Shown here in pieces: positions 24,336-32,647 of a DNA stretch of 42,845 bases. A model generated the notes under the pieces. It saw nothing but the letters and a program-made list of their open reading frames with translations. It had not been told where the DNA came from and ran no database searches. A program made the translations under genes and the position numbers. The DNA comes from Clostridiales bacterium UBA7044. Lineage in GTDB: Bacteria > Bacillota > Clostridia > Oscillospirales > Oscillospiraceae. Numbering within the stretch: position 1 is the stretch's first letter; each line of letters starts with the position of its first letter. Where the stretch lies: the NCBI GenBank assembly GCA_002493965.1, contig DLAP01000082.1, positions 1 to 42,845 on the forward strand, in the 5' to 3' direction.

Positions 24336-25142
24336 ATGGTTTCTTCCCTGGAGTCCTGGCTGAAGGAAACCCTGGATGCCTTTCCCGCGAAATCCGCCCT
24401 ATACTGGGTGGACTTAACCACCGGCAAGCCTCTGGCCGCCATCCGGGAAAATACCCAGGTGGTCTCTGCTTCCACCATCAAGCTTCCGGTATTGTGCTGC
24501 GCCCTGCAAGGGGTTTTGGACGGCGGCTTTTCCCTTTCTCAATTTGTTCCCATTACCGAAAAAGACTACTGTGACGATACCTCCGTATTCGAGCCGGAGT
24601 ACCGTCAGGATGGCGCTTTCCTCTGGGAAATGCTGTATTGGATGATCGTAGAAAGCGATAACACCGCCACCAACGCCGTACTGTCCCTGCTTACCTTTGA
24701 CCGGATCAACGCTTATTGTGCGTCTCTGGGCCTCCAACAGACCAGCGCCAGCCGGAAAATGCTGGATTTTGAGGCGGTGAAGGCAGGACGAAACAACTTC
24801 ACTTCCGCCGCCGACCAGTACCGGGTGTATAAGCTGCTCTATGACGGCGAAATCCTCACCCCGGAACTGCGGAAGGTGGCCTTTGACTTCCTCAGCCGTG
24901 TCCGGCACATGGACGCCTTACAGCGGTATCTTCCTGACAACGTTACCGTCCTTCATAAGCCCGGCGGATTGGACCACCTAAACCATGACGCGGGTGTCTT
25001 CCTGCTGGAAGGAAAGCCCTATTATTTGGGTATTTTTACCTGGGATGGTCCCGCTTTGGACGGGGAGCCTCAGCAATGCCGGCTGATTGGTAAGCTGTCC
25101 AGGGCCATTTATGACTACACCGTAAAGGGGGTTCTGCCATGA
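24336..25142 (+). CDS. Cytoplasmic beta-lactamase-fold serine hydrolase
   Basis: 268 residues of the class A beta-lactamase-related superfamily (PF13354 type). Ser46-x-x-Lys49 (ASTIK) is the nucleophile motif, S107-D108-N109 the second motif, and KPG (in LHKPGGLDH) stands where KTG is usual. The omega-loop region (KMLDFEAVKAGRNNFTSAAD) lacks the E-x-x-L-N of true class A lactamases, so deacylation of antibiotics is unlikely. There is no signal peptide. Placed between LD-carboxypeptidase and NlpC/P60 genes, it more likely acts as a peptidase, amidase or esterase on imported wall peptides (inference). It starts two bases after the previous stop and overlaps the next gene as ATGA. Confidence 0.8.
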   Translation: MVSSLESWLKETLDAFPAKSALYWVDLTTGKPLAAIRENTQVVSASTIKLPVLCCALQGVLDGGFSLSQFVPITEKDYCDDTSVFEPEYRQDGAFLWEMLYWMIVESDNTATNAVLSLLTFDRINAYCASLGLQQTSASRKMLDFEAVKAGRNNFTSAADQYRVYKLLYDGEILTPELRKVAFDFLSRVRHMDALQRYLPDNVTVLHKPGGLDHLNHDAGVFLLEGKPYYLGIFTWDGPALDGEPQQCRLIGKLSRAIYDYTVKGVLP

Positions 25143-25957
25143 AAGCGATTGTCAATTCCACCGTCTGTTCTCTGCTTGCTCAGCCCACCCGGGCCTCCAC
25201 CCTGGTGGACGAATCCCTGTACGGCATGGTAGTGGACATTCTGGACAGATGCGCCCCCGGCTGGTACCGGGTTCGCACCCACTATCAGTATGAGGGCATG
25301 GTCTCCGAAGCGGATTTGATTCTGGATCCGGAAACCGTCACAAAATGGGAAGCGCTCCCCAAGGAGATCGTGTACCATAAAAATACCTGTGACGTCCTGT
25401 CTCAGCCCAAGGTCCAAGGATATTTCCTCCAATCCGTCCCCAGAGGGGGTCTGGTCTCCCCTATAGGCGACCCGGAGAAGGGCTGGCAGAAGGTCATGCT
25501 GGCCGACGGTCAGGAGGGTTATATGCCTGCCGCCATTCTGGCCCCTTACTATACTACCCCCCTTTCCCAGGATGAAGGTACCCTTCGCCGGGCCCTGGTG
25601 GACGCTGCCCTCACCTACGTCGGAACCCACTACCGCTGGGGCGGTAAATCTCCCCTCGGTATTGACTGCTCCGGCCTGGTATCTATGGCCTATCTGCTCT
25701 GCGGCATTGTCATCTACCGGGACGCGGATATCCGGGAGGGCTTCCCCATCCATGAAATCCCCATCGAGAATATAAAGCCCGGTGATTTGTTGTTCTTCCC
25801 CGGCCATGTGGCCATGTACATCGGCGGCGGCCGGTACTGCCACTCTACCGGCAAAAATGGGGACAACGGCTTCACTGTCAACAGCCTGATCCCCTCTCAC
25901 CCGGACTATCGGGAGGATCTGAGAAACTGTATCACCCAAGTGGGTTCTTATTTTTAA
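25139..25957 (+). CDS. SH3-NlpC/P60 gamma-D-Glu-diamino acid endopeptidase, YkfC-like
   Basis: 272 residues: two N-terminal SH3-like domains (about 1-65 and 75-140), then an NlpC/P60 domain with Cys177 (GIDCSGLVSMAYL), His223 (FPGHVAMYIG) and His235 (YCHST). The architecture and lack of a signal peptide match YkfC, a cytoplasmic enzyme that cuts the D-Glu to diamino acid bond of murein peptides with a free N-terminal L-Ala. The tight coupling to the LD-carboxypeptidase and serine hydrolase genes supports this role. Confidence 0.9.
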   Translation: MKAIVNSTVCSLLAQPTRASTLVDESLYGMVVDILDRCAPGWYRVRTHYQYEGMVSEADLILDPETVTKWEALPKEIVYHKNTCDVLSQPKVQGYFLQSVPRGGLVSPIGDPEKGWQKVMLADGQEGYMPAAILAPYYTTPLSQDEGTLRRALVDAALTYVGTHYRWGGKSPLGIDCSGLVSMAYLLCGIVIYRDADIREGFPIHEIPIENIKPGDLLFFPGHVAMYIGGGRYCHSTGKNGDNGFTVNSLIPSHPDYREDLRNCITQVGSYF

Positions 25958-25975
25958 GAGAAAGGACGTTTTTCC

Positions 25976-26785
25976 ATGAAAGTATTTTTAAGCGCCGATA
26001 TGGAAGGCACCTGCGGTGTGGTCTCCTGGCCCGAGACTGAGCGTACCACCCCCATGGACTACACCCCCATCCAGAAGCAGATGACCCGGGAGGTCGCCGC
26101 CGCCTGCAAGGGGGCTTTGGCCGCCGGTGCGGAGGAGGTCTTTGTCAAGGACTCCCACGACTCCGCCCGGAACCTGGATCCCAACCTGCTGCCCCGGGAC
26201 ATCCGCATCAACCGTTCCTGGTCGGGGGATCCCTTAAGCATGATGAGTGGCTTGAATCAGGAAAAATTTGACGCGGTCTTCTTCACCGGCTACCACGCCT
26301 GGGCAGGCTGCCCCGGTAATCCTCTGAGCCACACCATGAACGGCATGAATAACCACGTCTACCTCAACGGAGTTCTGTGCAGCGAGTTCCTGATCAATTC
26401 TTACACCGCCGGATATTACAGTGTCCCCGTGGCCCTTCTCACTGGTGATGCAGCCCTGTGTGACTTTGCCAAAACGTTGATTCCTGCCATCACCACCGTG
26501 CCCGTGAACGTGGGCCGGGGCGGCAGCACCACCTCCATCCATCCCGATGTAGCTGTGGAGCGGATCGAGGCTGCGGCCAAAGTGGCTGCTACCAAAGCTT
26601 CCCAGTGTCAGGTCCCCATGCCCGACCACTTCCACATGGAAATCGACTTCTTCAAGCACCATGTGGCCTATTCGAAGAGCTTCTACCCCGGCGCAGTGCT
26701 GAAGGATGACAAGTTTGTCTGCTTCGACTCTGACGACTGGTTCGAGATGCTTCGCTTCTGCCACTTCGTTCTCAGTGACGCGTAA
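25976..26785 (+). CDS. dppA: D-aminopeptidase DppA (M55)
   Basis: 269 residues matching the zinc-dependent DppA family that forms ring decamers. Metal and active-site residues visible by family pattern are Asp8 and Glu10 (LSADMEG), His61 (DSHDSARN), His107 (GYHAWAG), His119 (SHTMNG) and Glu137 (SEFLIN). DppA releases N-terminal D-amino acids such as D-Ala from peptides, in the cytoplasm. As last gene of the operon it links the system to D-Ala-containing wall peptides, as in the Bacillus dpp operon. GAAAGGACG lies before the ATG. Confidence 0.93.
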   Translation: MKVFLSADMEGTCGVVSWPETERTTPMDYTPIQKQMTREVAAACKGALAAGAEEVFVKDSHDSARNLDPNLLPRDIRINRSWSGDPLSMMSGLNQEKFDAVFFTGYHAWAGCPGNPLSHTMNGMNNHVYLNGVLCSEFLINSYTAGYYSVPVALLTGDAALCDFAKTLIPAITTVPVNVGRGGSTTSIHPDVAVERIEAAAKVAATKASQCQVPMPDHFHMEIDFFKHHVAYSKSFYPGAVLKDDKFVCFDSDDWFEMLRFCHFVLSDA

Positions 26786-26797
26786 TCAAAAGCAGAA

Positions 26798-26834
26798 AAC
26801 ATCCCCCTGTGCCTTTCTGGCGCAGGGGGATGTT
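26798..26834. terminator. Bidirectional terminator
   Basis: Stem AACATCCCCCTGTGCC / GGCGCAGGGGGATGTT (one mismatch or wobble) with a 5-base loop, between the converging dppA and telA-type genes. The minus-strand exit is T-rich (TTCTGCTTTTG). Confidence 0.8.
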
Positions 26835-26848
26835 CTGTCATGCGTTTA

Positions 26849-27988
26849 TCAGCCGTCGTTTCGAATTTGCAGGAGCTTATCTTTCAGGTCATTTTCCATT
26901 TTGGCCATCTCCGCCTCGGCTACCTGCCGCTTGGCCCGGCCTTCCGCCTGAATCTTCATCACGTCGTCCAGGGTCTGGATCAGCTCGGCGTTGGTCTTCT
27001 TGAGCACTTCAATGTCCACAATGCCCCGCTCCGCCTCCCTGGCGGTTTCCACCGAGGCCATGTGCAGCTTCTCGGCGTTCTGCTTTAGCAGGGCGTTGGT
27101 CACATCCGTCACCTGACGTTGCGCCTGAGCGGCTTCGGTGGAATGGGAAATGCCAAGGGCCAGCACCATCTGGTTTTTCCAAAGGGGAATGGTATTGACC
27201 AGGGTGGTCTGAATCTTTTCCACCATCACATTGTTATTGTTCTGAATCATCCGGATCTGGGGGGCAGTCTGGATGGAAATGGTCCGGGTCAGTTCCAGAT
27301 CGTGAATCTTCTTTTCAAACCGCTGGCACTTTTCCGCCAGGTCTCTTGCCGCCTGGACGTCCTCTGCAAGGCCGGTCCTCTGGGCGGTTTCCCGCAAAGC
27401 CTTCAGCTTTCCCTCCTGAACCTCCTGGAGCTTCTGCTTGCCTGCCAGGATGTACATGGTCAGCTCCTTAAAGTAGGTAAGGTTCTGCTCATACATTTTA
27501 TCCAGCACCGCGGAATCCTTCAGCAGGCGCACCTGATGCTGCTGCAAGGCGCCGGAGATTTTCTCCACGTTCCCTTCCGCCTTGTCATAGCGGAGTTTCA
27601 TATTCTCCAGCTTATTTGCCTGCTTCCGGAAAAAGCCAAAGATGCCCTTACTTTCCTCGGTCTCCATGCCCTTGAGCTGTCCCACGACCTCCACAATCAG
27701 GTCGCCCACTTCTCCCAGGTCCTGGGTTCGCACATTTTTCAGGGCCGCGTCGGAAAAATCCGCCATCTTCTTTTGGGCGCCCGCACCGTATTGCAGGATC
27801 TGGGCCGTGTTTTCCACGTCGATTTTCGCCGCAAAGTCGCTGACCACTTTCTGCTCCGCCTCTGTCAGCACCGGCTCCTTCGGCTGGGCCTGGGCCACAG
27901 CCGTCTCCTCCCGTACCGTGAAGGAGGGCGTTTCGTCAAGCTCTGGTTCCAATGTCAGGCTGGGCAGCTTCTCCATTTCATTTTCCAT
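26849..27988 (-). CDS. TelA family toxic anion resistance protein
   Basis: 379-residue, strongly helical, highly charged protein of the TelA/KlaA family (PF05816). Family-typical segments are GIFGFFRKQANKLENMKLRYDKAE (start of the core), ILAGKQKLQEVQEGK and TISIQTAPQIRMIQNNNN, WKNQMVLALGIS. Members are linked to tellurite or antibiotic-envelope stress tolerance, with no known biochemical activity. The gene overlaps the XpaC-type gene by 11 bases and follows it, a pairing seen in many Firmicutes. AAAGGAGG is 6 bases before the ATG. Confidence 0.88.
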   Translation of the reverse strand: MENEMEKLPSLTLEPELDETPSFTVREETAVAQAQPKEPVLTEAEQKVVSDFAAKIDVENTAQILQYGAGAQKKMADFSDAALKNVRTQDLGEVGDLIVEVVGQLKGMETEESKGIFGFFRKQANKLENMKLRYDKAEGNVEKISGALQQHQVRLLKDSAVLDKMYEQNLTYFKELTMYILAGKQKLQEVQEGKLKALRETAQRTGLAEDVQAARDLAEKCQRFEKKIHDLELTRTISIQTAPQIRMIQNNNNVMVEKIQTTLVNTIPLWKNQMVLALGISHSTEAAQAQRQVTDVTNALLKQNAEKLHMASVETAREAERGIVDIEVLKKTNAELIQTLDDVMKIQAEGRAKRQVAEAEMAKMENDLKDKLLQIRNDG

Positions 27989-29198
27989 TGTGATCCTCCT
28001 TTGGTGATTCCTTCCTTATTTTCATCAAATCGTCCTCCGTCAGCCCCTCCTGGGCAAGCATGGTCTGGAGCACGGAAATATCGCTGGAAATGTCCATGGC
28101 GGTATCCTTAAACATATCGTCCAGCAGCTTTTCAAAGGCCAGGTTCAAAGTGTCCAGGGTCTGCTCAATCTCCCGTTTTGAGGCCAGAATGGTCTCCCCC
28201 GCCACAGGCTGGGCATCCATATCCGCATAGGCGTTTAAAAGCTTCACCGTCATGGGCAGGTAATAGTCCATCAGCTTTTGCAGGTCGGGAACCACCTCCG
28301 GATGCTCCTCCGCTCTCTGGAAGATTCTGCGGACAATGGATTCCATCCGGAAGATTTTCTCGGAGATTTCCTCTCCCGGGATGGCGTCATTGCAGCGGCG
28401 AATCTCTTTAATAAAGGCGTTGCCCCGGTCCAGCACCTGCCGCACCTGGGGGTTATGGGCGGGCTGAACTTCCTGCCTGGCCTTCTCCTCCGCTTCCTGC
28501 CGCTGCTTTTCCTCCAGCAGCTTCCTGCCTTCCTCAAAGCTGCGGTAGGTCTCGTCGCTAGTGATCAGCATGGTCTTTTCCCGGTCCAGATGGCCCTCCA
28601 AAAACAGGCCCTCCCGGATCATCCGTTCCACCTCACGGCGGACATACTTCCCGCTTTTCCCAACGCTCCGGGCAAGACGCTCCAGAGTGCAGTAGGTCTT
28701 CTGCCCCAGGGTCCTCTGGTATACCTTAAACCGGCTCATCCGGTTCAGCGCCTGGATTCCTCCAGAAAGAAGCCATACGCCCAGGGCACAACAGCTCAAG
28801 GCAATCCCTGCCGGAATGGTGAAGAGCACCTGCTCCGCCAGAATGCTGAAGATCACCGAGAAGACCAGTCCCACAAAAGAGAGCGTGGACAGCAGGCTTC
28901 CGCCCACAATTCGGAGGATCCCCAGCACTGTCTGCTTATTTCCCTTGCTATAGAGCACCGGAAGATTTTTCGTTTCCACCACAACGCCCTGCACCGGCTC
29001 CCTGACCGGCTTCCCGGCCGTGGCAGAAGCTGCTGCAGACACCCTGCGAATCGCCTCGCTGCCATAATCCACCGCCCGGTCTACCGCCTGACGGACCGTC
29101 TGGTTCAGCTTTTGATAATCCTGAGAGTTGACCGCTTTGTCAACAATATCCTGTATTCTTTTTCCCAGATCCTCCAGATCCCCTTGAAATTCTGCCAT
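27978..29198 (-). CDS. XpaC-like membrane protein
   Basis: 406 residues. The N-terminal half has a predicted cytosolic helical part and two membrane helices (about residues 95-155 of the chosen frame); the C-terminal half (YCTLERLARSVGKSGKYVRREVERMI, then long charged helices) matches the 5-bromo-4-chloroindolyl phosphate hydrolysis protein family (XpaC, PF10112). Despite the name, no phosphatase activity is established. It normally accompanies TelA, as here. The ATG at 29198 follows GGTGGAG; the frame extends to 29255 but that codon lies upstream of the predicted transcription start. Confidence 0.82.
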   Translation of the reverse strand: MAEFQGDLEDLGKRIQDIVDKAVNSQDYQKLNQTVRQAVDRAVDYGSEAIRRVSAAASATAGKPVREPVQGVVVETKNLPVLYSKGNKQTVLGILRIVGGSLLSTLSFVGLVFSVIFSILAEQVLFTIPAGIALSCCALGVWLLSGGIQALNRMSRFKVYQRTLGQKTYCTLERLARSVGKSGKYVRREVERMIREGLFLEGHLDREKTMLITSDETYRSFEEGRKLLEEKQRQEAEEKARQEVQPAHNPQVRQVLDRGNAFIKEIRRCNDAIPGEEISEKIFRMESIVRRIFQRAEEHPEVVPDLQKLMDYYLPMTVKLLNAYADMDAQPVAGETILASKREIEQTLDTLNLAFEKLLDDMFKDTAMDISSDISVLQTMLAQEGLTEDDLMKIRKESPKEDHNGK

Positions 29199-29226
29199 AA
29201 CAACCACTCCACCATAAACTGGCTCT

Positions 29227-29255
29227 ATTATAGCCCTTTCCTGTGGAAAAAGCAA
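29227..29255 (-). promoter_or_regulatory. Promoter of the xpaC-telA operon
   Basis: Minus strand TTGCTT (29255-29250), 17-base spacer, TATAAT (29232-29227), 29 bases before the start codon. Confidence 0.7.
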
Positions 29256-29308
29256 GGCTATTCCATAATTCTGTAACCTTCTGTCTCACAAATGGGTCGG
29301 AAAACCGG

Positions 29309-29920
29309 TTACATTTCCGCCTTGATGGTGGAAATCAGAATGTCTCCCGCTACCACCCGGTCTTCCGCCGCAAAGCCCTCGGCGAAATTGTCGGAGTACA
29401 GTACCTGGGCGTTTGGCGGGAACTCGTCGTCTCCCTCCCAGGCCAGAATCTGCATCTGATAGCTTCCCACCAGGTTAAACTGATAACCGGCGTCCCCGTG
29501 GGTCAGCCTGATTCCGCCGATTTTTTCCGCCGCCCTTCGGAAGGCATCGATCCGGGTGCCAAAGGTAAAGGCCGCCCGGGTCAGCACCCGGCCTGTGTAG
29601 GGCTTAATATACATCTCCCCCCAGGGCATTTCCCGGAAGGTCTTCCAGTCTCCCGCCCAGGGAACGTCCTTGCTCTCCATGAGATACCGGAGCAAAAAAG
29701 TCTGGGTGGGCAGGGGCAGTACCCTGCCTCCGTCCAATGGGGTGATGGCGTATTCCGGGTGGGCAATGGCAAAGGCCCGGCCCAGCAGCTTCACGGTGAA
29801 TTTCTCTCCGTCCCAGCTGACATCGCTGAGCCGTGCAATTACGTCCTTGGGGTCAATGTCCCGAAACAGCCCCGCATAGTGGGCAAAGGGTACCTCTTCC
29901 TTGTGATTTTCGATTTCCAT
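29309..29920 (-). CDS. DUF3786 domain protein
   Basis: 203 residues. The segments VLPLPTQTFLLRYLMESK, DWKTFREMPWGEMY and RAAEKIGG match my memory of DUF3786 (PF12654), an uncharacterised family common in strict anaerobes, often close to corrinoid or Fe-S enzyme genes. I see no membrane helix or conserved cysteine cluster. It is the third gene of a unit after the corrinoid activator and VOC genes (13 bases after the VOC stop), so a role in corrinoid or one-carbon chemistry is a reasonable guess. GGGAGG lies 8 bases before the ATG. Confidence 0.75.
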   Translation of the reverse strand: MEIENHKEEVPFAHYAGLFRDIDPKDVIARLSDVSWDGEKFTVKLLGRAFAIAHPEYAITPLDGGRVLPLPTQTFLLRYLMESKDVPWAGDWKTFREMPWGEMYIKPYTGRVLTRAAFTFGTRIDAFRRAAEKIGGIRLTHGDAGYQFNLVGSYQMQILAWEGDDEFPPNAQVLYSDNFAEGFAAEDRVVAGDILISTIKAEM

Positions 29921-29933
29921 AGCGGTTCCTCCC

Positions 29934-30311
29934 TTATTCGTGCAGTTCCAGGGGCAGTCCGTCCGGATCCCGGAAGAAGGTCATTCTCCCGCCGTTCACG
30001 CTGTCCTCCCGGATAGGTTCCGTTTCAATCCCACGGCTGTTCAGCCAGGCGGCAGCCGCGGCCGTGTCCTCCACCTGGAAGGCCAGATGCCGCAGACCCA
30101 GGGCCTCCGGCTGAGTGGGCCGCTGGGGTGCATGGGGCTTCGTGAACAGCTCCAGCACCACATCCCCCGAGCGGAGCATGGTCAGATAGTCCTGACGCTC
30201 CTCCCGCCACACCTCACGGATAATCTGAAAACCCAGCTTATTGACATAAAAATCCTTGGATCGCTCATAGTCTGAGCAAATTATGGCCACATGGTGCTGT
30301 TTCGTCAGCAT
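29934..30311 (-). CDS. VOC/glyoxalase-like protein, YaeR type
   Basis: 125 residues, two beta-alpha-beta-beta-beta units of the vicinal oxygen chelate fold. HHVAIICSDYERSKDFYV, LRHLAFQVED and the terminal DPDGLPLELHE provide the usual metal ligands (His, His, Glu). YaeR/SMU1112c-like proteins have no firm reaction; lactoylglutathione lyase is the loose relative. The ATG at 30311 with AGGAGGTGTGAG upstream comes one base after the stop of the corrinoid-activator gene, so the two are coupled. Confidence 0.82.
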   Translation of the reverse strand: MLTKQHHVAIICSDYERSKDFYVNKLGFQIIREVWREERQDYLTMLRSGDVVLELFTKPHAPQRPTQPEALGLRHLAFQVEDTAAAAAWLNSRGIETEPIREDSVNGGRMTFFRDPDGLPLELHE

Positions 30312-30312
30312 C

Positions 30313-32241
30313 TCACACCTCCTGTACGCTGTGGGGGAAAAGCCTTGCGTCGGTATGGGGCAGGAAGCAGGCCGCCACAAAGGCATCCATATACCCCGGG
30401 TGGGTGCTCAGCTCCAGATAGGTCATATTGGCCGCCACCTCATGGGTTTTGGTGCAGGCCTCGTCGCTCATGACCATGGCATAGGCCCCGGTGAGGGAGG
30501 AATTGCCGATGTAGTGGAATTTTTCCAGTTCCACGTCCGGGAACATGCCGATATTCACCGCGTTTTTCATATTGATGCCGCTGCCGATGCCGCCCGCCAC
30601 ATATACCTTGTCGATCATGTCCACAGTCATATCCACAGATTTGAGCAGGGTATCAATGGCGGAGAAGATCGCGCCCTTGGCCCGGATGAAGTTGTCAATG
30701 TCCACCTCATTGAGGGATACCTCTCTGCCGGTTTCCGATTCCTCCGGCTCTGCCAGTACGAATCTGCCCATACCGTGGGCGTCCCGGCGGATCCGGCTGC
30801 CTTCCCGAACGAACAGGCCCTTGGCGTTGATGATCCCGCAGCGGAACAGCTCGGAAATCAGGTCGATGATACCGCTGCCGCAGATGCCCACGCACTTCTG
30901 CCCCTCGTCGCCGATAATAGACAGGGCAGGCTCCATGGTGGCTTTATCAATGGTCACAGCCTCCACAGCGCCATCGGTGGCCCGCATACCGCAGGAGATG
31001 TCGCCGCCCTCAAAAGCGGGACCGGCGGAGCAGGCGCAGGACATGAGAAAATCCCGGTTGCCGAAGACAATTTCACCATTGGTGCCCAGATCAATAAACA
31101 GGCTCATTTCATCCTTGTCCCAGATACCGGAGGCCAGGGTACCGGCGGTAATATCGCCGCCCACGTAAGAGCCGATGTTGGGCGCAATAAGGACAGGGGC
31201 CAAGGGGTTTGCGGGCAGCTTCAAGTCTCCCGCCAGCAGGCCTTCCCAGGAAAAGAAGCTGGGAATATACGGCTCCATCCGGACGCTGGACGCGTCCACG
31301 CCTACAAACAGGTGGTTCATGGTGGTGTTCGCGCCGATACTCAGCCGCAGAATGCTCCGGCAGGAGATCCCCGCTGTCTTACAGAGGCTCGCGATAATGG
31401 GATTCAGGGTTTCCTTCACAATGGCGTCCTGAAGTTTTCTTTTGCCCCCGGGGCGGCCCTGCTCAATGATCCGGTTAATCACGTCCGCGCCGTAGCGGAT
31501 CTGGCCGTTGCCCGAGGAACCTTTTGCCAGCAGCTTTCCGGTGGTTAAATCCGTCAGCACCATGGTGACGGTGGTGGTACCGATATCAATGGCACAGCCC
31601 ACCAGAGCGGTATCCGACCGCTTGCCAATTTCCATGCACAGGAAAGCATCCTCCCGCAGTTCTCCCTTGACGCAGACCGTCCAAGCGTTCTCCCGCAAGG
31701 TGTGGGCCAGCTTTTCCATGACGCAGAAGGGAATCTCTACCTTCTCCACCCCCAGGGCCTCCTGGATGGCCCAGGTCAGCCGCTCGTTATCGGGCATGGT
31801 ATCGTCCAGAGTGGGTTCCGCCATGGTAAGCACCACGCTGCGGTAACGGTTTACAAAGTGGATGCCGCTATTTTTCAGGTTTTCCTCGCACTCCTCGAAA
31901 ATGGCGATTTCCTTAGGGCTGGAGAGGTCCGCGGTTTTCATCCGGGACTGATAAGCGCTGGCAATATCTGGCACGAGCACCGTGCAATCTCCTTTCACCT
32001 TGCAGCTGCACGACAGCCGCCAGCCCTCCTGATATTCCTCCTCCGAAATATGCCGGCTGGGCAAGGATTCCACTTCCCCCTCCAAAATTTTTACCCGGCA
32101 CTTGCCGCAGGAGCCGTTGCCGGAACAGGGGGCATCGATGGCCACATTTGCCCGGCGGGCCAGTTCCAGCAGGTTCTCCCCGTCATTACATTCCATTGTC
32201 ACTGGGCTGCCGCCCTCAATCTGGAAAATCACCTTGCTCAT
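30313..32241 (-). CDS. acsV: Reductive activator of corrinoid Fe-S protein (RACo/AcsV)
   Basis: 642 residues. An N-terminal [2Fe-2S] ferredoxin domain binds its cluster with Cys39, Cys45, Cys48 and Cys78 (C-x5-C-x2-C-x29-C). A linker and middle domain follow, then a large ASKHA ATPase domain starting at GCAIDIGTTTVTMVLTDL (215-232). In carboxydotrophs and acetogens RACo uses ATP to return inactive Co(II) corrinoid protein to Co(I); its partner would be the AcsC/AcsD complex at 38-41 kb. Similar activators serve other corrinoid methyltransferases, so the partner is inferred from the neighbourhood. GGAGG is 7 bases before the ATG. It heads its own unit with the VOC and DUF3786 genes. Confidence 0.88.
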   Translation of the reverse strand: MSKVIFQIEGGSPVTMECNDGENLLELARRANVAIDAPCSGNGSCGKCRVKILEGEVESLPSRHISEEEYQEGWRLSCSCKVKGDCTVLVPDIASAYQSRMKTADLSSPKEIAIFEECEENLKNSGIHFVNRYRSVVLTMAEPTLDDTMPDNERLTWAIQEALGVEKVEIPFCVMEKLAHTLRENAWTVCVKGELREDAFLCMEIGKRSDTALVGCAIDIGTTTVTMVLTDLTTGKLLAKGSSGNGQIRYGADVINRIIEQGRPGGKRKLQDAIVKETLNPIIASLCKTAGISCRSILRLSIGANTTMNHLFVGVDASSVRMEPYIPSFFSWEGLLAGDLKLPANPLAPVLIAPNIGSYVGGDITAGTLASGIWDKDEMSLFIDLGTNGEIVFGNRDFLMSCACSAGPAFEGGDISCGMRATDGAVEAVTIDKATMEPALSIIGDEGQKCVGICGSGIIDLISELFRCGIINAKGLFVREGSRIRRDAHGMGRFVLAEPEESETGREVSLNEVDIDNFIRAKGAIFSAIDTLLKSVDMTVDMIDKVYVAGGIGSGINMKNAVNIGMFPDVELEKFHYIGNSSLTGAYAMVMSDEACTKTHEVAANMTYLELSTHPGYMDAFVAACFLPHTDARLFPHSVQEV

Positions 32242-32279
32242 AAATCTGCCTCCGTATCCTATTCGGTATTGTTGTACTA

Positions 32280-32308
32280 ATTTTAGCATAACCCCGCACG
32301 GATTGCAA
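32280..32308 (-). promoter_or_regulatory. Promoter of the RACo operon
   Basis: Minus strand TTGCAA (32308-32303), 17-base spacer, TAAAAT (32285-32280), 38 bases before the start codon. Confidence 0.65.
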
Positions 32309-32647
32309 TAAGTCCAGTCTTTTTCCGCAAAAAATTTGGGTTCTATAATAAATGTTGGGGTCAGGCGATGAGCCCAATGTCATTAAGTTAAGTTTCTAGG
32401 CAGGGATGTACGAAAACAGGAAAAAGGGCATCTAAAGCGGGAACGTGCTTTAGATGCCCTTAATTTCGGATTTGTATACAACAAGTAGGCAGATTAAGGA
32501 ATCCGCCAAAAAGAACTATTCAAATTAACAAAATTAAAAATGAAGCTAATTGCGTGCTTGACATTCATTTTGCCAGGGCTGCTTCTACCGGGGCGAATAG
32601 GAGAAACATGCCTGCGAATGAGAGCTTCAACATCTGGTGGAGATACA
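32309..32647. other. AT-rich gene-free stretch, possible insertion scar
   Basis: About 340 bases without a supportable gene between the RACo promoter and the end of the LysR gene. It contains a strong terminator (32424-32461), a plus-strand TATAAT near 32345, and sequence around 32350-32410 that resembles a degraded insertion-sequence end, although no transposase frame remains. It marks the left border of the inverted LysR/MATE block. Confidence 0.35.
32424..32461. terminator. Terminator downstream of the LysR gene
   Basis: Perfect 15-bp stem AAGGGCATCTAAAGC / GCTTTAGATGCCCTT with an 8-base loop; followed on the minus strand by TTTCCTGTTTT. It lies 190 bases past the LysR stop. Confidence 0.7.

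Noticed and set aside
24336..25142. A beta-lactamase resistance gene
   Set aside because: No signal peptide, no E-x-x-L-N omega-loop motif and KPG instead of KTG; the operon context points to peptide metabolism.
32340..32420. An insertion sequence
   Set aside because: The sequence recalls an IS end but there is no transposase frame or clear inverted repeat pair, so no element is claimed.
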